A stretch of DNA of 64,000 nucleotides from Pararhizobium polonicum (GTDB lineage: Bacteria; Pseudomonadota; Alphaproteobacteria; Rhizobiales; Rhizobiaceae), in the NCBI RefSeq assembly GCF_001687365.1, contig NZ_LGLV01000006.1, positions 1 to 64,000 of the forward strand, written 5' to 3'. The first letter of the stretch is position 1. The number at the start of each line of letters is the position of its first letter. The notes under the pieces are model-generated. The model worked only from the letters and a program-made list of their open reading frames with translations, made no database searches and was not told where the DNA came from. Positions 53,377-61,877 of the stretch are shown piece after piece. Made by a program: the position numbers and the translations under genes.

Positions 53377-53418
53377 TGACGTAGCGTGCTCGCGCAACAC
53401 CAAGAATGGGGAACAACA

Positions 53419-54411
53419 ATGTCAACCAGGACCACCCGCGTCAGCGGGCTTGCAATGATGGCCGCAACGCTTCTGCTCGGCGCCAGTGGCCCTGCTGCCG
53501 CACTCGACAAGATCCGTTTCGGTCTCGGTTGGCTGCCCGAGGCCGAGCATTGCGGTTTCTTCCAGGCCAAGGCGACGGGTCTCTACGAGGCGGCAGGCCT
53601 CGATGTCGACCTGATGGCTGGTGGACCCGGCATCAACACCGCCATGCTGGTTGCGGGCGGCGAGCAGGATCTCGGCATGGGATCAAGTTTCACCACGCTC
53701 AATATGGTCAAGCAGGGTATACCCGGCGTCACAGTCGCGGCCTTCTTCCAGAAGGATCCCCAGACCCTCGTCGCTCATGCAGGGCAGGGGGTATCCAAAC
53801 TGGAGGACGTCAAAGGTCGTCCGGTGATGGTGGCCGATTTTGCCCGCGGCGAATTCTGGCAGTTCCTCAAATACCGTTTCGATTTCACCGACGACCAGTT
53901 GCGGCCCTACACCTACAGTTCTGCGGTCTTCGTCTCCGACAAGACCGCGATCCAGCAGGGCTATGTCACGGCGGACGCCCATTACCTCGGCAACCAGCTC
54001 GACCAGCCGCCGGTGATCATGTTGCTCGCAGATCACGGCTATCTCAACTATGCGACGACCGTCTTTGGTATGAACAGCTATATCGAGGCACATCCCGATG
54101 CCGTCAGGGCGTTCCTGAGCGCCACGGCTGAAGGCTGGAAGAGCTGCATGACTGGCGATTACACACCCGCGATGAAGCTCGCGACGTCGATCAACACCGA
54201 TCCCGCCTATGGCGAGGGACTTTGGAAGGCCTCGATCAACGAGATGCGGGACCGCCATATCGTTTCCAATGAGAGCGGCGAGGGCGTTGGTGCGATGACG
54301 GATACGCGCTGGGCGGACTTTTTCGCTGACATGGTGAAGGCAGGCGTCTATCCAGCTGACTTGGAATTCAGGAAAGCCTATACGCTCTCCTATCTTCCGG
54401 GTTTGAAGTGA
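53419..54411 (+). CDS. NMT1/SsuA-type ABC substrate-binding protein
   Basis: Periplasmic protein of 330 residues with a Sec signal (GLAMMAATLLLGASGPAAAL). The NMT1/THI5-like fold is recognisable in KIRFGLGWLPEAEHCGFFQA, KATGLYEAAGLDVDLMAGGP and DLGMGSSFTTLNMVKQGIPG. The family binds sulfonates, nitrate, pyrimidine precursors of thiamine and other compounds. The ATG at 53419 is preceded by GGGGAA. It is followed by an amidase in the same transcript (GTGA overlap), which points to an amide-containing ligand. Confidence 0.9.
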   Translation: MSTRTTRVSGLAMMAATLLLGASGPAAALDKIRFGLGWLPEAEHCGFFQAKATGLYEAAGLDVDLMAGGPGINTAMLVAGGEQDLGMGSSFTTLNMVKQGIPGVTVAAFFQKDPQTLVAHAGQGVSKLEDVKGRPVMVADFARGEFWQFLKYRFDFTDDQLRPYTYSSAVFVSDKTAIQQGYVTADAHYLGNQLDQPPVIMLLADHGYLNYATTVFGMNSYIEAHPDAVRAFLSATAEGWKSCMTGDYTPAMKLATSINTDPAYGEGLWKASINEMRDRHIVSNESGEGVGAMTDTRWADFFADMVKAGVYPADLEFRKAYTLSYLPGLK

Positions 54412-55844
54412 ACGCCATGCTTCGCGATCAGGCACAACCTGCATTCGCCGGGCTCGACCTACTATACGCTTCCGCCCTCACGCAGGCAGCGATGGTGCGT
54501 GAGGGAAGTATCTCGTCCGAGGCGCTCGTCGCGTTGGCCATCCAGCGCGCCAAGGACACAACGACGGATATCAACTGCATCGCGGTACCGCGCTATGAGC
54601 GCGCGCTGGAAGATGCCCGCAACATTGACGTGGAGATTGCCCGGAGGGCGGATCCCGGGCCGCTCTGCGGTGTGCCGGTGACCGTGAAGGATGGCATCGC
54701 CACAGTCGGCGACAGGCAGACCCTCGGATCGTTATCGATGGTGAACATCATTGCGGAGCGAGACGATGTCGTCTGGGCGCGGCTGAAGACGGCCGGCGCT
54801 GTTCTCATCGGCAAGACTGCAACGTCGGAATTCTATCATGAAGTCACGACGCATTCCGCCCTTCACGGCGTCACCCGCAATCCCTGGTCGCTGGAGCTTA
54901 CGCCGGGGGGCTCAAGCGGTGGTGCCGCAGCGGCATTGGCGGCGGGTATCGGCTCTCTTGCCGTCGGCTCGGACGGCGGCGGATCGTTACGCTGCCCCGC
55001 AGCCTGCACGGGCACTCTGGCATTGAAGCCCACCGTTGGCCGTATCCCGCATGAGAGTTTCCCAGACACCTTTGGCAACTATTCGTCGATGGGGCCGATG
55101 GCGCGCTGGGTCGAGGATCTTGTGGCTATGTACGCGATCATGTCCGGCCCGACAGATACCGATGCTCTTTCATCGCTGACGCGCGTCGCTGATGTCAGTC
55201 GCTGTGGCGGTAATCTCGAAGGGACCAGAATCGGATGGCTCGCAAATCCGGGCGGCTATCCTGTCGAGACGGAGATAAGCGACCGCTGCAGCGCCGCACT
55301 CGGCGTTCTGGAGCGTGCCGGCGCGTGCCTGCAACCGGATCTTGAGCCGGAGCTTCTCGATGGCGCGCATGCCATCTACAGGGTCATCGGTGCTGTCGGC
55401 CATGCCGGACGCCTGCGCCAGCTCGGCGCATCGGCGCGGTCAATGTGGGGTGAGACCTTCAGAAACATCGCCGACCTCGGCATGTCCTTCAGTGCGGCGG
55501 ATCTCGCGCAGGCTCAAGAGGCGCGTACAGCACTGTTCCGCCGTGTGCAACATGCGTTCCGGCATGTGGACGTGATCGCCACACCAAGCCTTACACGGTC
55601 ACCTGGGCCGGCCGCCGCGCAGTGTCCAGTCCATGGTGAAGACTATGCTGCCTGGGCCGCCGCGCTCTATCCCTTCAATCTTACCGGACACCCGGCCATA
55701 TCAGTGCCGTGCGGGTTCACTTCAGAAGGCCTTCCCGTCGGCATCCAGCTCGTGGCGCGCTGGCATGATGAGGAGCGCCTGTTCGATCTCGCGGCAGCAG
55801 TTCAAGCAGCCTCACTAGGTTGGGCGGAAAGGCCGAGCCTATGA
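54408..55844 (+). CDS. Amidase signature family hydrolase
   Basis: Enzyme of 478 residues with the Ser-cisSer-Lys catalytic machinery: VTVKDGIA (Lys near 89), the Gly/Ser-rich stretch TPGGSSGGAAAALAAG (cis-Ser near 165) and GSDGGGSLRCPA (nucleophile Ser near 188). It hydrolyses a carboxamide to acid and ammonia or amine. The GTG start overlaps the binding-protein stop. An amidase between the binding protein and the permease/ATPase genes strongly suggests that the imported compound is an amide. A GatA role is unlikely because no GatB or GatC lies nearby. Confidence 0.9.
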   Translation: MNAMLRDQAQPAFAGLDLLYASALTQAAMVREGSISSEALVALAIQRAKDTTTDINCIAVPRYERALEDARNIDVEIARRADPGPLCGVPVTVKDGIATVGDRQTLGSLSMVNIIAERDDVVWARLKTAGAVLIGKTATSEFYHEVTTHSALHGVTRNPWSLELTPGGSSGGAAAALAAGIGSLAVGSDGGGSLRCPAACTGTLALKPTVGRIPHESFPDTFGNYSSMGPMARWVEDLVAMYAIMSGPTDTDALSSLTRVADVSRCGGNLEGTRIGWLANPGGYPVETEISDRCSAALGVLERAGACLQPDLEPELLDGAHAIYRVIGAVGHAGRLRQLGASARSMWGETFRNIADLGMSFSAADLAQAQEARTALFRRVQHAFRHVDVIATPSLTRSPGPAAAQCPVHGEDYAAWAAALYPFNLTGHPAISVPCGFTSEGLPVGIQLVARWHDEERLFDLAAAVQAASLGWAERPSL

Positions 55845-56698
55845 CGATATCTGAACATAAAGATGCTGTGGTGCCTGCGGCCGTCATCACCGCGGACGGG
55901 GTAACCGGTTCGCTCGACCTGGTATTCGATCGGTTCGTACCCCCGATCGCCGGCGCGATCTTCCTCATCGCCTGGGAAGTCTTCGTGCGCTGGCGCGGTA
56001 TCCCGCCTTATGTTCTCCCGGCCCCGAGCGTCATCTTCCAATCGTTATGGACGAATGCCGGTGGACTGATGCGCGCGCTTGGAAACACTGCACTGGTGAC
56101 GTTAAGCGCATTCGTGCTCGCGACGATAAGCGGGATCGTCCTCGGCATTCTGATCGCGCTCTTCCGGACGGTGGAAAAGATCATCTGGCCTTACGCTGTG
56201 GCGCTCCAGGTAACGCCCATCATCGCGATCGCGCCGCTGGTGATCATTTGGGTCGGACTTTCCAAGGTTTGGCTTGCGCTGCTGATCCTGTCCTGGCTGG
56301 TTGCCTTCTTCCCGATGCTCTCGGCCACCGTCGTCGGGATAAAATCCGTCGACCGCGGGCTGCAGAATGTCTTCACCCTTTATCGCGCCACGCGTTGGCA
56401 GCGGCTCTTGCGCCTGCAATTGCCGGCGGCATTGCCCTTCATTCTGTCCGGCGCCCGGGTCTCATCGGGACTGTCGGTCATCGGTGCCGTCGTGGCGGAA
56501 TTCGTCGCCGGCAGTGGAACCTCGACTGGCCTTGCGTGGACGATCATCCAAAGCAGCACGATGCTCGACGTCCCCCGGATGTTTGCCGCGCTCTTTCTGC
56601 TTGCGGGGTTCGGGGTTGTGCTCTGGCACGCTATGAGCCGGTTGTCCTCGACCCTGCTCGGTCATTGGCATGAAAGTGAGTTGAAAGATGAGGCTTGA
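55841..56698 (+). CDS. ABC transporter permease (SsuC/TauC-type)
   Basis: Membrane protein of 285 residues with about six transmembrane segments (RFVPPIAGAIFLIAWEVFVR, VTLSAFVLATISGIVLGILI, LALLILSWLVAFFPMLSATV) and an EAA-type loop (FTLYRATRWQRLLRLQLPAA). The ATG at 55841 overlaps the amidase stop. It works with the following ATPase and the NMT1-type binding protein. Confidence 0.9.
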   Translation: MTISEHKDAVVPAAVITADGVTGSLDLVFDRFVPPIAGAIFLIAWEVFVRWRGIPPYVLPAPSVIFQSLWTNAGGLMRALGNTALVTLSAFVLATISGIVLGILIALFRTVEKIIWPYAVALQVTPIIAIAPLVIIWVGLSKVWLALLILSWLVAFFPMLSATVVGIKSVDRGLQNVFTLYRATRWQRLLRLQLPAALPFILSGARVSSGLSVIGAVVAEFVAGSGTSTGLAWTIIQSSTMLDVPRMFAALFLLAGFGVVLWHAMSRLSSTLLGHWHESELKDEA

Positions 56699-57485
56699 AG
56701 AACGCAGGCAAAATAGCGCTGTCATTGTTGCCCGGCTCGAGGGCCTGACCAAGCGCTATCCGAACGGCACACTGGCGATCGACCGAATGGACCTTACAGT
56801 CGGCAAGGGTGAGTTTGTCAGTCTTCTCGGACCTTCCGGCTGTGGCAAGTCGACGGCTCTCTATATTCTTGCGGGTCTGGCGAATGCCACAGCGGGTCGC
56901 GTGGAATTGGCGGGCGATGGTCGACAGGTTGTCGGCGCTGGCTCGATCGGATTCGTGTTCCAGGAACCAAGCCTCATGCCATGGGCGACGGTCTCAGAAA
57001 ATGTCGCTTTGCCACTGACCTTGCGGGGCTCCGCCGCGGATCTGGCATCTGAGGTTATTCGCTGTCTCACCATGGTCGGGCTGGAGACTTTCGCCAACGC
57101 TTACCCGCGCGAACTCTCTGGTGGTATGAAGATGCGCGTCTCTATCGCCCGTGCGCTGATTACCAGGCCGCAACTCCTCCTGCTGGACGAGCCATTCGGC
57201 GCACTCGACGAAATCACCCGGGCGCGATTGCACGACGATCTTCTGCACATCTGGAGTGAGACTGGTTGTACGATTGTTATGGTAACCCACAGCACCACCG
57301 AGAGCGTCTATCTGTCTAACCGCGTTGTCGTCATGGCCGCACGACCCGGCCGCCTCATTGGTTCGGTCGATGTTTCCGAGCCCTACCCGCGGACAAAGGC
57401 ATTCCGTCTCGGTCCCGGTTTCTCAGATCATGTAAGGCAGGTTTCGGCGTTAATGGACCACGCCTCTTCGGGGGAACTCATCTAG
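56688..57485 (+). CDS. ABC transporter ATP-binding protein (SsuB/TauB-type)
   Basis: ATPase of 265 residues: Walker A GPSGCGKST, Q-loop FVFQEPSLMPWATV, signature ELSGGMKMRVSIARA, Walker B LLLLDEPFGALDEI and switch His MVTHSTTESVYL. The LSGGMKMR signature is typical for the nitrate/sulfonate/taurine group. It overlaps the permease gene by 11 bases. An IS481-family element begins 1-2 bp after its stop codon without damaging it. Confidence 0.92.
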   Translation: MRLEERRQNSAVIVARLEGLTKRYPNGTLAIDRMDLTVGKGEFVSLLGPSGCGKSTALYILAGLANATAGRVELAGDGRQVVGAGSIGFVFQEPSLMPWATVSENVALPLTLRGSAADLASEVIRCLTMVGLETFANAYPRELSGGMKMRVSIARALITRPQLLLLDEPFGALDEITRARLHDDLLHIWSETGCTIVMVTHSTTESVYLSNRVVVMAARPGRLIGSVDVSEPYPRTKAFRLGPGFSDHVRQVSALMDHASSGELI

Positions 57486-57486
57486 G

Positions 57487-58485
57487 TGTTTGATCCCGGA
57501 CTTTGATGGTGCAATGTTATCCATTGAATGGAAGGAGGCACTATGGGCCGGGTTCTTCACGGCAGCGCCACGACGACAGAGGCGGTCCGTCGAGCGATAC
57601 AACATAGTCAAGAGAACCTGAGATTGCTTGCCAAGCGCTGCGGCATAAACCAGAAGACCGTTGCCAAATGGAAGAAGCGAACCTCGGTTGCAGATCTGCC
57701 GACCGGTCCAAGCGAACCGAAGTCCACGGTCCTGTCCGGTGACGACGCGGCGATGATCATTGCCTTCCGTCGGCACACTCTTCTGCCTCTTGATGATTGT
57801 CTCTACAGCTTGCAAGCGACGATCCCGCACCTGACGCGATCGTCCTTGCAGCGCCATGGCATCTCTCGCTTGCCGGATGTCGAGGGCGACAAGCCTGCCA
57901 GGAAGAAGCTCAAAACCTACCCGATCGGCGTCTTCTACATCGCCGAGGTGCAGACGGGGGAAGGCAAGCTATATCTGTATATTGGCATCGACCGCACCTC
58001 GAAGTTCGCCTTCACTGAACTCGTCAACAAGGCCAACACAGCGACGGCACGTGCATTCCTCGGTGCTCTGGTGGCCGCCGTTCCCTACAAGATCAAGATT
58101 GTTGTGACCGACAACGGCAGCCAGTTTGCCGATCTGCCGAGGAACCGTTCAGGGCCGACGGCTATCTGGCGCGGGCATCCGTTCGATCGAGCCTGCCAAG
58201 CCCTTGATATCGAACACCGGCTGACAAAGCCCAAGCATCCATGGACCAACGGCCAAGTCGAGCGCATGAACCGCACCATAACGGACGCGGCCGTCAAGCG
58301 CTTCCACTATGACGACCACGATCCGCTCCGAACCCATCTCAAAAGCTTCATCGCCGCGTACAACTTCGGTCGCCGTCTCAAGACCTTGAAGGGGCTCACG
58401 CCCTACGAATTCATCTGCAAACGATGGACAATAGAACCGGAAAGATTCATCATCGATCCGATCCAGCAAATGCCGGGATCAAACA
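57487..58485 (+). mobile_element. IS481-family insertion sequence, apparently intact
   Basis: Thirteen-base perfect terminal inverted repeats, TGTTTGATCCCGG (57487-57499) and CCGGGATCAAACA (58473-58485), bound a 999-bp unit with one transposase gene that has all catalytic residues. It sits 1 bp downstream of the importer ATPase stop. Exact ends could differ by a base or two. It is the only element in the window without visible damage. Confidence 0.8.
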
Positions 58486-58550
58486 ACAGAGCCGGCACAA
58501 GCGGTGCAGGCTTCGCGCCGCCCGCTGATCCCTATTGGCTCTTGAGATAA
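57543..58550 (+). CDS. IS481-family transposase
   Basis: DDE transposase of 335 residues from the ATG at 57543 (MGRVLHGSATTTEAVRRAIQ), preceded by GGAGG. A helix-turn-helix lies near residues 25-50 (LRLLAKRCGINQKTVAKWKK). Catalytic residues are Asp in YLYIGIDRTSKFAF, Asp in VVTDNGSQFAD and Glu in NGQVERMNRT. Related proteins end soon after QMPG inside the right inverted repeat. Here the frame continues 22 residues past the right repeat (58485) into flanking DNA and overlaps the end of the next gene. Confidence 0.9.
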   Translation: MGRVLHGSATTTEAVRRAIQHSQENLRLLAKRCGINQKTVAKWKKRTSVADLPTGPSEPKSTVLSGDDAAMIIAFRRHTLLPLDDCLYSLQATIPHLTRSSLQRHGISRLPDVEGDKPARKKLKTYPIGVFYIAEVQTGEGKLYLYIGIDRTSKFAFTELVNKANTATARAFLGALVAAVPYKIKIVVTDNGSQFADLPRNRSGPTAIWRGHPFDRACQALDIEHRLTKPKHPWTNGQVERMNRTITDAAVKRFHYDDHDPLRTHLKSFIAAYNFGRRLKTLKGLTPYEFICKRWTIEPERFIIDPIQQMPGSNNRAGTSGAGFAPPADPYWLLR

Positions 58551-58963
58551 ATAGCTTTTACGTTTGTGAGCGTGCCGGCGGCATCGAACCGGAAGGTGAT
58601 GACGATGGACCGGGCATCCGGGTCTAGCATGGCTCGGCCCCTGTCATCGCGCACCACCAGCTCGTCAGCCGCATTTTTCGTGATTTTCGAGGAGACGGAA
58701 GCCTTCAATGCTTCGTTTACCGCTGTCCTTCCGGTTCCCTTTGGAAAATGCTTCAGGACGATTTCGTCGACGTCGATTTGCTCGAAACGAACCGGCTTTC
58801 GAGACGCATAGACTTCCTCCAGCATGCCCTGGATTCTTGTTTTCACGGAGCTCCCGGGGAGAACTGCATCGGTCCCTGCCGCGACATGGCTTGCTAGCGG
58901 CAGCAGTGCCACAGTAGCCATAGTGTAGAGTATCGGCCATATGCGACGTGGGATAGCTGGCAT
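58532..58963 (-). CDS. Secreted protein, unknown function
   Basis: Protein of 143 residues with a Sec signal (WPILYTMATVALLPLASHVA, cleavage after AAGT). The mature part has a polar alpha/beta pattern (VKTRIQGMLEEVYASRKPVR, FDAAGTLTNVKAIYLKS). No family recognised. The IS481 transposase frame overlaps its last six codons from the other strand. It lies beside the lipoprotein gene and may be a further envelope protein of this region. Confidence 0.65.
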   Translation of the reverse strand: MPAIPRRIWPILYTMATVALLPLASHVAAGTDAVLPGSSVKTRIQGMLEEVYASRKPVRFEQIDVDEIVLKHFPKGTGRTAVNEALKASVSSKITKNAADELVVRDDRGRAMLDPDARSIVITFRFDAAGTLTNVKAIYLKSQ

Positions 58964-59004
58964 TTCCGTCTCCTGCTGCGTTGGGCGAGATCTTGCATCA
59001 TCCG

Positions 59005-59418
59005 TTACCGCAGTGTTGGTCGTGGGATTGGAATGTCTTTTGAAATCAGCTTGCTGCCATCGGGAACTTTTTTACATGTTCCCGAAGCGTCCCACTTGGT
59101 GACGGTTCCGTTTTCAATCAGGAATTTCTGCACGCAGTTCCGGTAATCGCCGGCGGATCTGTACCCGAACTCCTGTGCGTGGATACTGCTTTTTTTCCAC
59201 ACATGCTCGTATGAGAGGATTTTGGAGCCGTCGGACAGCGTATAACTGCTATCAGGTAGGCCCCACGAGGTTACAAGATCGTCTTCCGATGAACCGACCC
59301 AGGTATTCATGATGTCCCAGGTGGTCTGGTAGCGTTGATTGCCGAGTGCATTGCCAATCGGAGAACCTGCGCAGCCTGTCAGAGAAAGGCATATTGCCAT
59401 AGCAAGCAGTTTTTTCAT
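59005..59418 (-). CDS. Small lipoprotein, unknown function
   Basis: Protein of 137 residues from the ATG at 59418 (MKKLLAMAICLSLTGCAGSP), which has an AAGGTGA ribosome site and a textbook lipobox LTGC with Cys16; the longer frame to 59538 is not needed. The mature part contains DLVTSWGLPDSSYTLSDGSK, a pattern like the GxPxxxxxxxxG turn of SmpA/OmlA-type domains, and two Cys near the end. It is probably anchored in the outer membrane. Function unknown. Confidence 0.75.
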   Translation of the reverse strand: MKKLLAMAICLSLTGCAGSPIGNALGNQRYQTTWDIMNTWVGSSEDDLVTSWGLPDSSYTLSDGSKILSYEHVWKKSSIHAQEFGYRSAGDYRNCVQKFLIENGTVTKWDASGTCKKVPDGSKLISKDIPIPRPTLR

Positions 59419-59627
59419 GACGTATTCACCTTTGGTATGGCGGGACAATCCAGCTGATTTTTCCCTGAGTTCGCGGCAATCCGGGCGTGAAGACGCAGGT
59501 TTCGCTGTTAAACTGAATTTCAGCGCAATCATGCGCAAAGGAAGAGCGTCCCTGTAAGTCCCCGAGACGCGGCATACTCCTGTGTCTAGCCGCTGGAATT
59601 GATTATCGGGAAACCAATGCCATGCCC

Positions 59628-59651
59628 ATTAGGTCATCTGTACTAGCGGTA
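59628..59651 (+). promoter_or_regulatory. Copy 2 of the shared promoter motif (TAGGTCATCTGTACTA)
   Basis: TAGGTCATCTGTACTAGCGG differs from copy 1 (3508-3531) at two of 20 positions. It is in the 404-bp gap (59419-59822) between the lipoprotein gene and the gene at 59823. Apart from the two motif copies this gap holds nothing recognisable. Confidence 0.55.
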
Positions 59652-59760
59652 CAGACGTCGGGAGAGGCGCCTTCTTTGTTTGTTCTTGAATGTCGGACAG
59701 CTTTGTGACTGGCGTGTCATGACGCCCCAAGGTCAATTCTGTTCGACGGCTCAGCAAGCC

Positions 59761-59782
59761 AGTAGGGCATCCGTACTAATGG
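59761..59782 (+). promoter_or_regulatory. Copy 3 of the shared promoter motif (TAGGGCATCCGTACTA)
   Basis: TAGGGCATCCGTACTAATGG, also close to copy 1, lies 41 bp before the TTG start at 59823 and 133 bp downstream of copy 2. A -35-like TTGGCG follows directly, so this copy is well placed as an activator site for the plus-strand genes at 59823 and 60256. Confidence 0.55.
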
Positions 59783-59822
59783 CTTTGGCGCTCAAGATTG
59801 GGGTATCTAAGACTATTCGCGC

Positions 59823-60215
59823 TTGCGGCGCACCATCGCCGGTTACGAGCAGGATATCGAAATCGCTGTGTCTGCCTTCCATCTTCGAGGCACGCTGCGG
59901 CCCCAGAGCAACGTGAGCGACAATCCTGCGGCATTTTCCCACTTCATTCTCAGGCGCGGTGTCGATTGGCACATCTTCGACGTCGAAAGCCTGCGGCCAC
60001 GGATTGGCTCGACACTTGCCCCCGAGGATGGCGATCTGGTCGGGGCCAAAGGATACCCGTCCTTCATTCTATCTCGCACCGGTCGCAACGCCGGCAGGAT
60101 GCAATTCGATCGTGCAGGCAGGAATATCAGCGAAAAGAACCTCCGCTTCTGTCCAGGTACGATCGCTCGATGGAATGAGTTGGGACGTGGCCTGCGCGTT
60201 TGCCGGTTCGGGTAG
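59823..60215 (+). CDS. Hypothetical protein related to the remnant at 5449
   Basis: An open frame of 130 residues starting at a TTG without a clear ribosome site; a stop lies in frame just upstream, so either the TTG is used or the gene is truncated at its 5' end. The middle (WHIFDVESLR ... GDLVGAKGYPSFIL) matches the fragment at 5449-5595. This similarity between two loci supports its being coding. There is no signal peptide or known domain. The membrane-protein gene follows 40 bp downstream. Confidence 0.5.
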   Translation: MRRTIAGYEQDIEIAVSAFHLRGTLRPQSNVSDNPAAFSHFILRRGVDWHIFDVESLRPRIGSTLAPEDGDLVGAKGYPSFILSRTGRNAGRMQFDRAGRNISEKNLRFCPGTIARWNELGRGLRVCRFG

Positions 60216-60255
60216 AGTCATGAGGATGCAATAGGAATGGGTGGCTGGCGGTCAG

Positions 60256-60717
60256 ATGACGATTTTCAGATATTTTGATTGGGCTGCAATCCTTGTTTTC
60301 GCAATTGCTGGCCCGCTGGTCGTCGAGGTGGCGTTCTTCTTCTGGCTGATTGTGGTCGGTCCGATCGACCTCCTGTACATCGCAAATTTAGGAGGTACCC
60401 GTGTCGATTTCTTCAGCATTCTGCCATTCTTCTACCTGCTCTGTTTTGTCCCGGCCCTTTTCGCTGGTGTGCTGTTCGGCATTGCCTGGAGGATGTGGCC
60501 AAAGAGAATGCAGCGCGGCATGCTGATCTGCACTATCGCGGGCGGCGGAGCCGGCATGTTCGCCGCTCTCTCATGGGCAACATTGTTCGGCTTTCCCGAC
60601 TATTCTTCAGCTTTTCTCTATTTTGGATTGCCGACCTGCAGCGGAGCCCTATGCGCGCGTTTTGTCCGACGCATTAAGATCGTCACCCAAAAGCCTCTTG
60701 CGACGGATGCTCCGTGA
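60256..60717 (+). CDS. Small membrane protein, paralogue of 5596-6057
   Basis: Integral membrane protein of 153 residues with about four transmembrane segments (AAILVFAIAGPLVVEVAFFF, FSILPFFYLLCFVPALFAGV, AGGGAGMFAALSWATLFGF). Length and sequence match the protein at 5596 closely (roughly 60 per cent identical by eye). The ATG at 60256 corresponds exactly to the start chosen for that copy; a GTG at 60241 is an alternative. DNA similarity between the two loci continues about 40 bp past the stop codon. Family and role unknown. Confidence 0.75.
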   Translation: MTIFRYFDWAAILVFAIAGPLVVEVAFFFWLIVVGPIDLLYIANLGGTRVDFFSILPFFYLLCFVPALFAGVLFGIAWRMWPKRMQRGMLICTIAGGGAGMFAALSWATLFGFPDYSSAFLYFGLPTCSGALCARFVRRIKIVTQKPLATDAP

Positions 60718-60841
60718 GATTTGTAAAGAATACGGTTCGAGTTTCAAAGTGGAGTGATGCTGTGGATGCCTCCGCGCGGGAGAACCGCTCTCGTGGTATC
60801 CGTTTTATGGTCGGATAGAGAAACAAGGAGCAGGCGTCGTC

Positions 60842-60883
60842 AACTTAACTGCCGCTCTTCTATGGACGTGCGGCAGTTAAGTT
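60842..60883. terminator. Long perfect hairpin between convergent genes
   Basis: AACTTAACTGCCGC (60842-60855) and GCGGCAGTTAAGTT (60870-60883) form a perfect 14-bp stem with a 14-base loop. It sits between the stop of the membrane gene (60717, plus) and that of the DapA-like gene (60899, minus). A bidirectional terminator is likely, with short A and T runs at the base of the stem. Confidence 0.6.
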
Positions 60884-60898
60884 TACGATGCCGACGAT

Positions 60899-61840
60899 TC
60901 ATCTAGGCGCAGGACGGACCGCAGCGGCGAGCGCCTCGGCCAGCTGTCGTATTTCCACCGGTTCGAGCTGCGTGATGGGCGAACGCGATGCGACATTCGG
61001 AAGTCGATCGAGAAGCTGCAGGCAGGTCTTGATGCGGAGCGTCGCAAGATGGCCGGGTGCACCGTAGATTGCACGCGCAAGCGGGTAAAGTCTGTCATGG
61101 AGCGCGCGCCCCTCGGCCAGATCCCCCTTGGAGACGGCGCGCTCCAGCGCGACGATCATTTCCGGCACGACGGCTGCAAGGCTGACAAGGCTGCCGTCGC
61201 TGCCAATTGCAAAGCATGGGAAAAGATGCTCGTCGCCCGAAGCCATGACGGCGACGTCCGGACGCAGCCGTTTGGAAAGCCTGCGGGTGGCGTCATAGGC
61301 CGCAGTTTCCCAGCTTCCTTCCTTAATGCCGACGACACTTTCGATTTCCAGCAAGCGCGCCAGAACCGCCGCGGAAAATGCCGTCTTGCCGGCACTGACG
61401 GATCCCTGGAAGAGAAACAGCGGCAGGCCGCTCGCTGCCGCCACCGCCCTGTGATGTTCTACGATCAGTCGGTCATCCGCACCGAGCGCCCAGGAAAACG
61501 GCGGGAAAACCATGACCGCATCGGCTCCTTCCCGGGCGGCATCTTGTGCCAGTGTTGAGGCCATGTCCGTGCGCTCGGCATTGATGCCGGCAACGATCAG
61601 GGTTTTGCCGCCCATGGCTCTTGCAGTCCTGATGACCGTTGCACATTCAGCCCGCTCCAGCGCGAAACTCTCACCCGCATGACCGTTGAGGAGCAGGCCG
61701 CTTATCCCGTCCGTGCCGGTTACTGCTGCCAGGTGTCTGGCAAGATTGTCGGTATCGATCTCTCCGGTCGGGGCCATCGGGCAGATGGTCGCGGCGAAAA
61801 CGCCACCGAAAGCGTGGTTCGGGGTCGCTGTCTGTTGCAT
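60899..61840 (-). CDS. DapA-like (dihydrodipicolinate synthase family) aldolase
   Basis: Class I aldolase/lyase-type protein of 313 residues from the ATG at 61840 (MQQTATPNHAFGGVFAATIC), preceded by AAGGAAA; the longer frame is not needed. A (beta/alpha)8 barrel is suggested by GISGLLLNGHAGESFALERA, and the Schiff-base Lys lies in VVGIKEGSW (near residue 163). The YYN motif with the active-site Tyr of true DapA is absent (LPLFLFQGS instead), so a different substrate from lysine biosynthesis is expected. It is the last gene of the operon with dihydropyrimidinase. Confidence 0.87.
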   Translation of the reverse strand: MQQTATPNHAFGGVFAATICPMAPTGEIDTDNLARHLAAVTGTDGISGLLLNGHAGESFALERAECATVIRTARAMGGKTLIVAGINAERTDMASTLAQDAAREGADAVMVFPPFSWALGADDRLIVEHHRAVAAASGLPLFLFQGSVSAGKTAFSAAVLARLLEIESVVGIKEGSWETAAYDATRRLSKRLRPDVAVMASGDEHLFPCFAIGSDGSLVSLAAVVPEMIVALERAVSKGDLAEGRALHDRLYPLARAIYGAPGHLATLRIKTCLQLLDRLPNVASRSPITQLEPVEIRQLAEALAAAVRPAPR

Positions 61841-61877
61841 CGTGTTTCCTTGGGCTGTTGGCATGTGCATTTGCGGC

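Noticed and set aside
60841-60884. Perfect inverted repeat considered as an IS end or attachment site
   Set aside because: A single hairpin between two convergent stops is best explained as a terminator.
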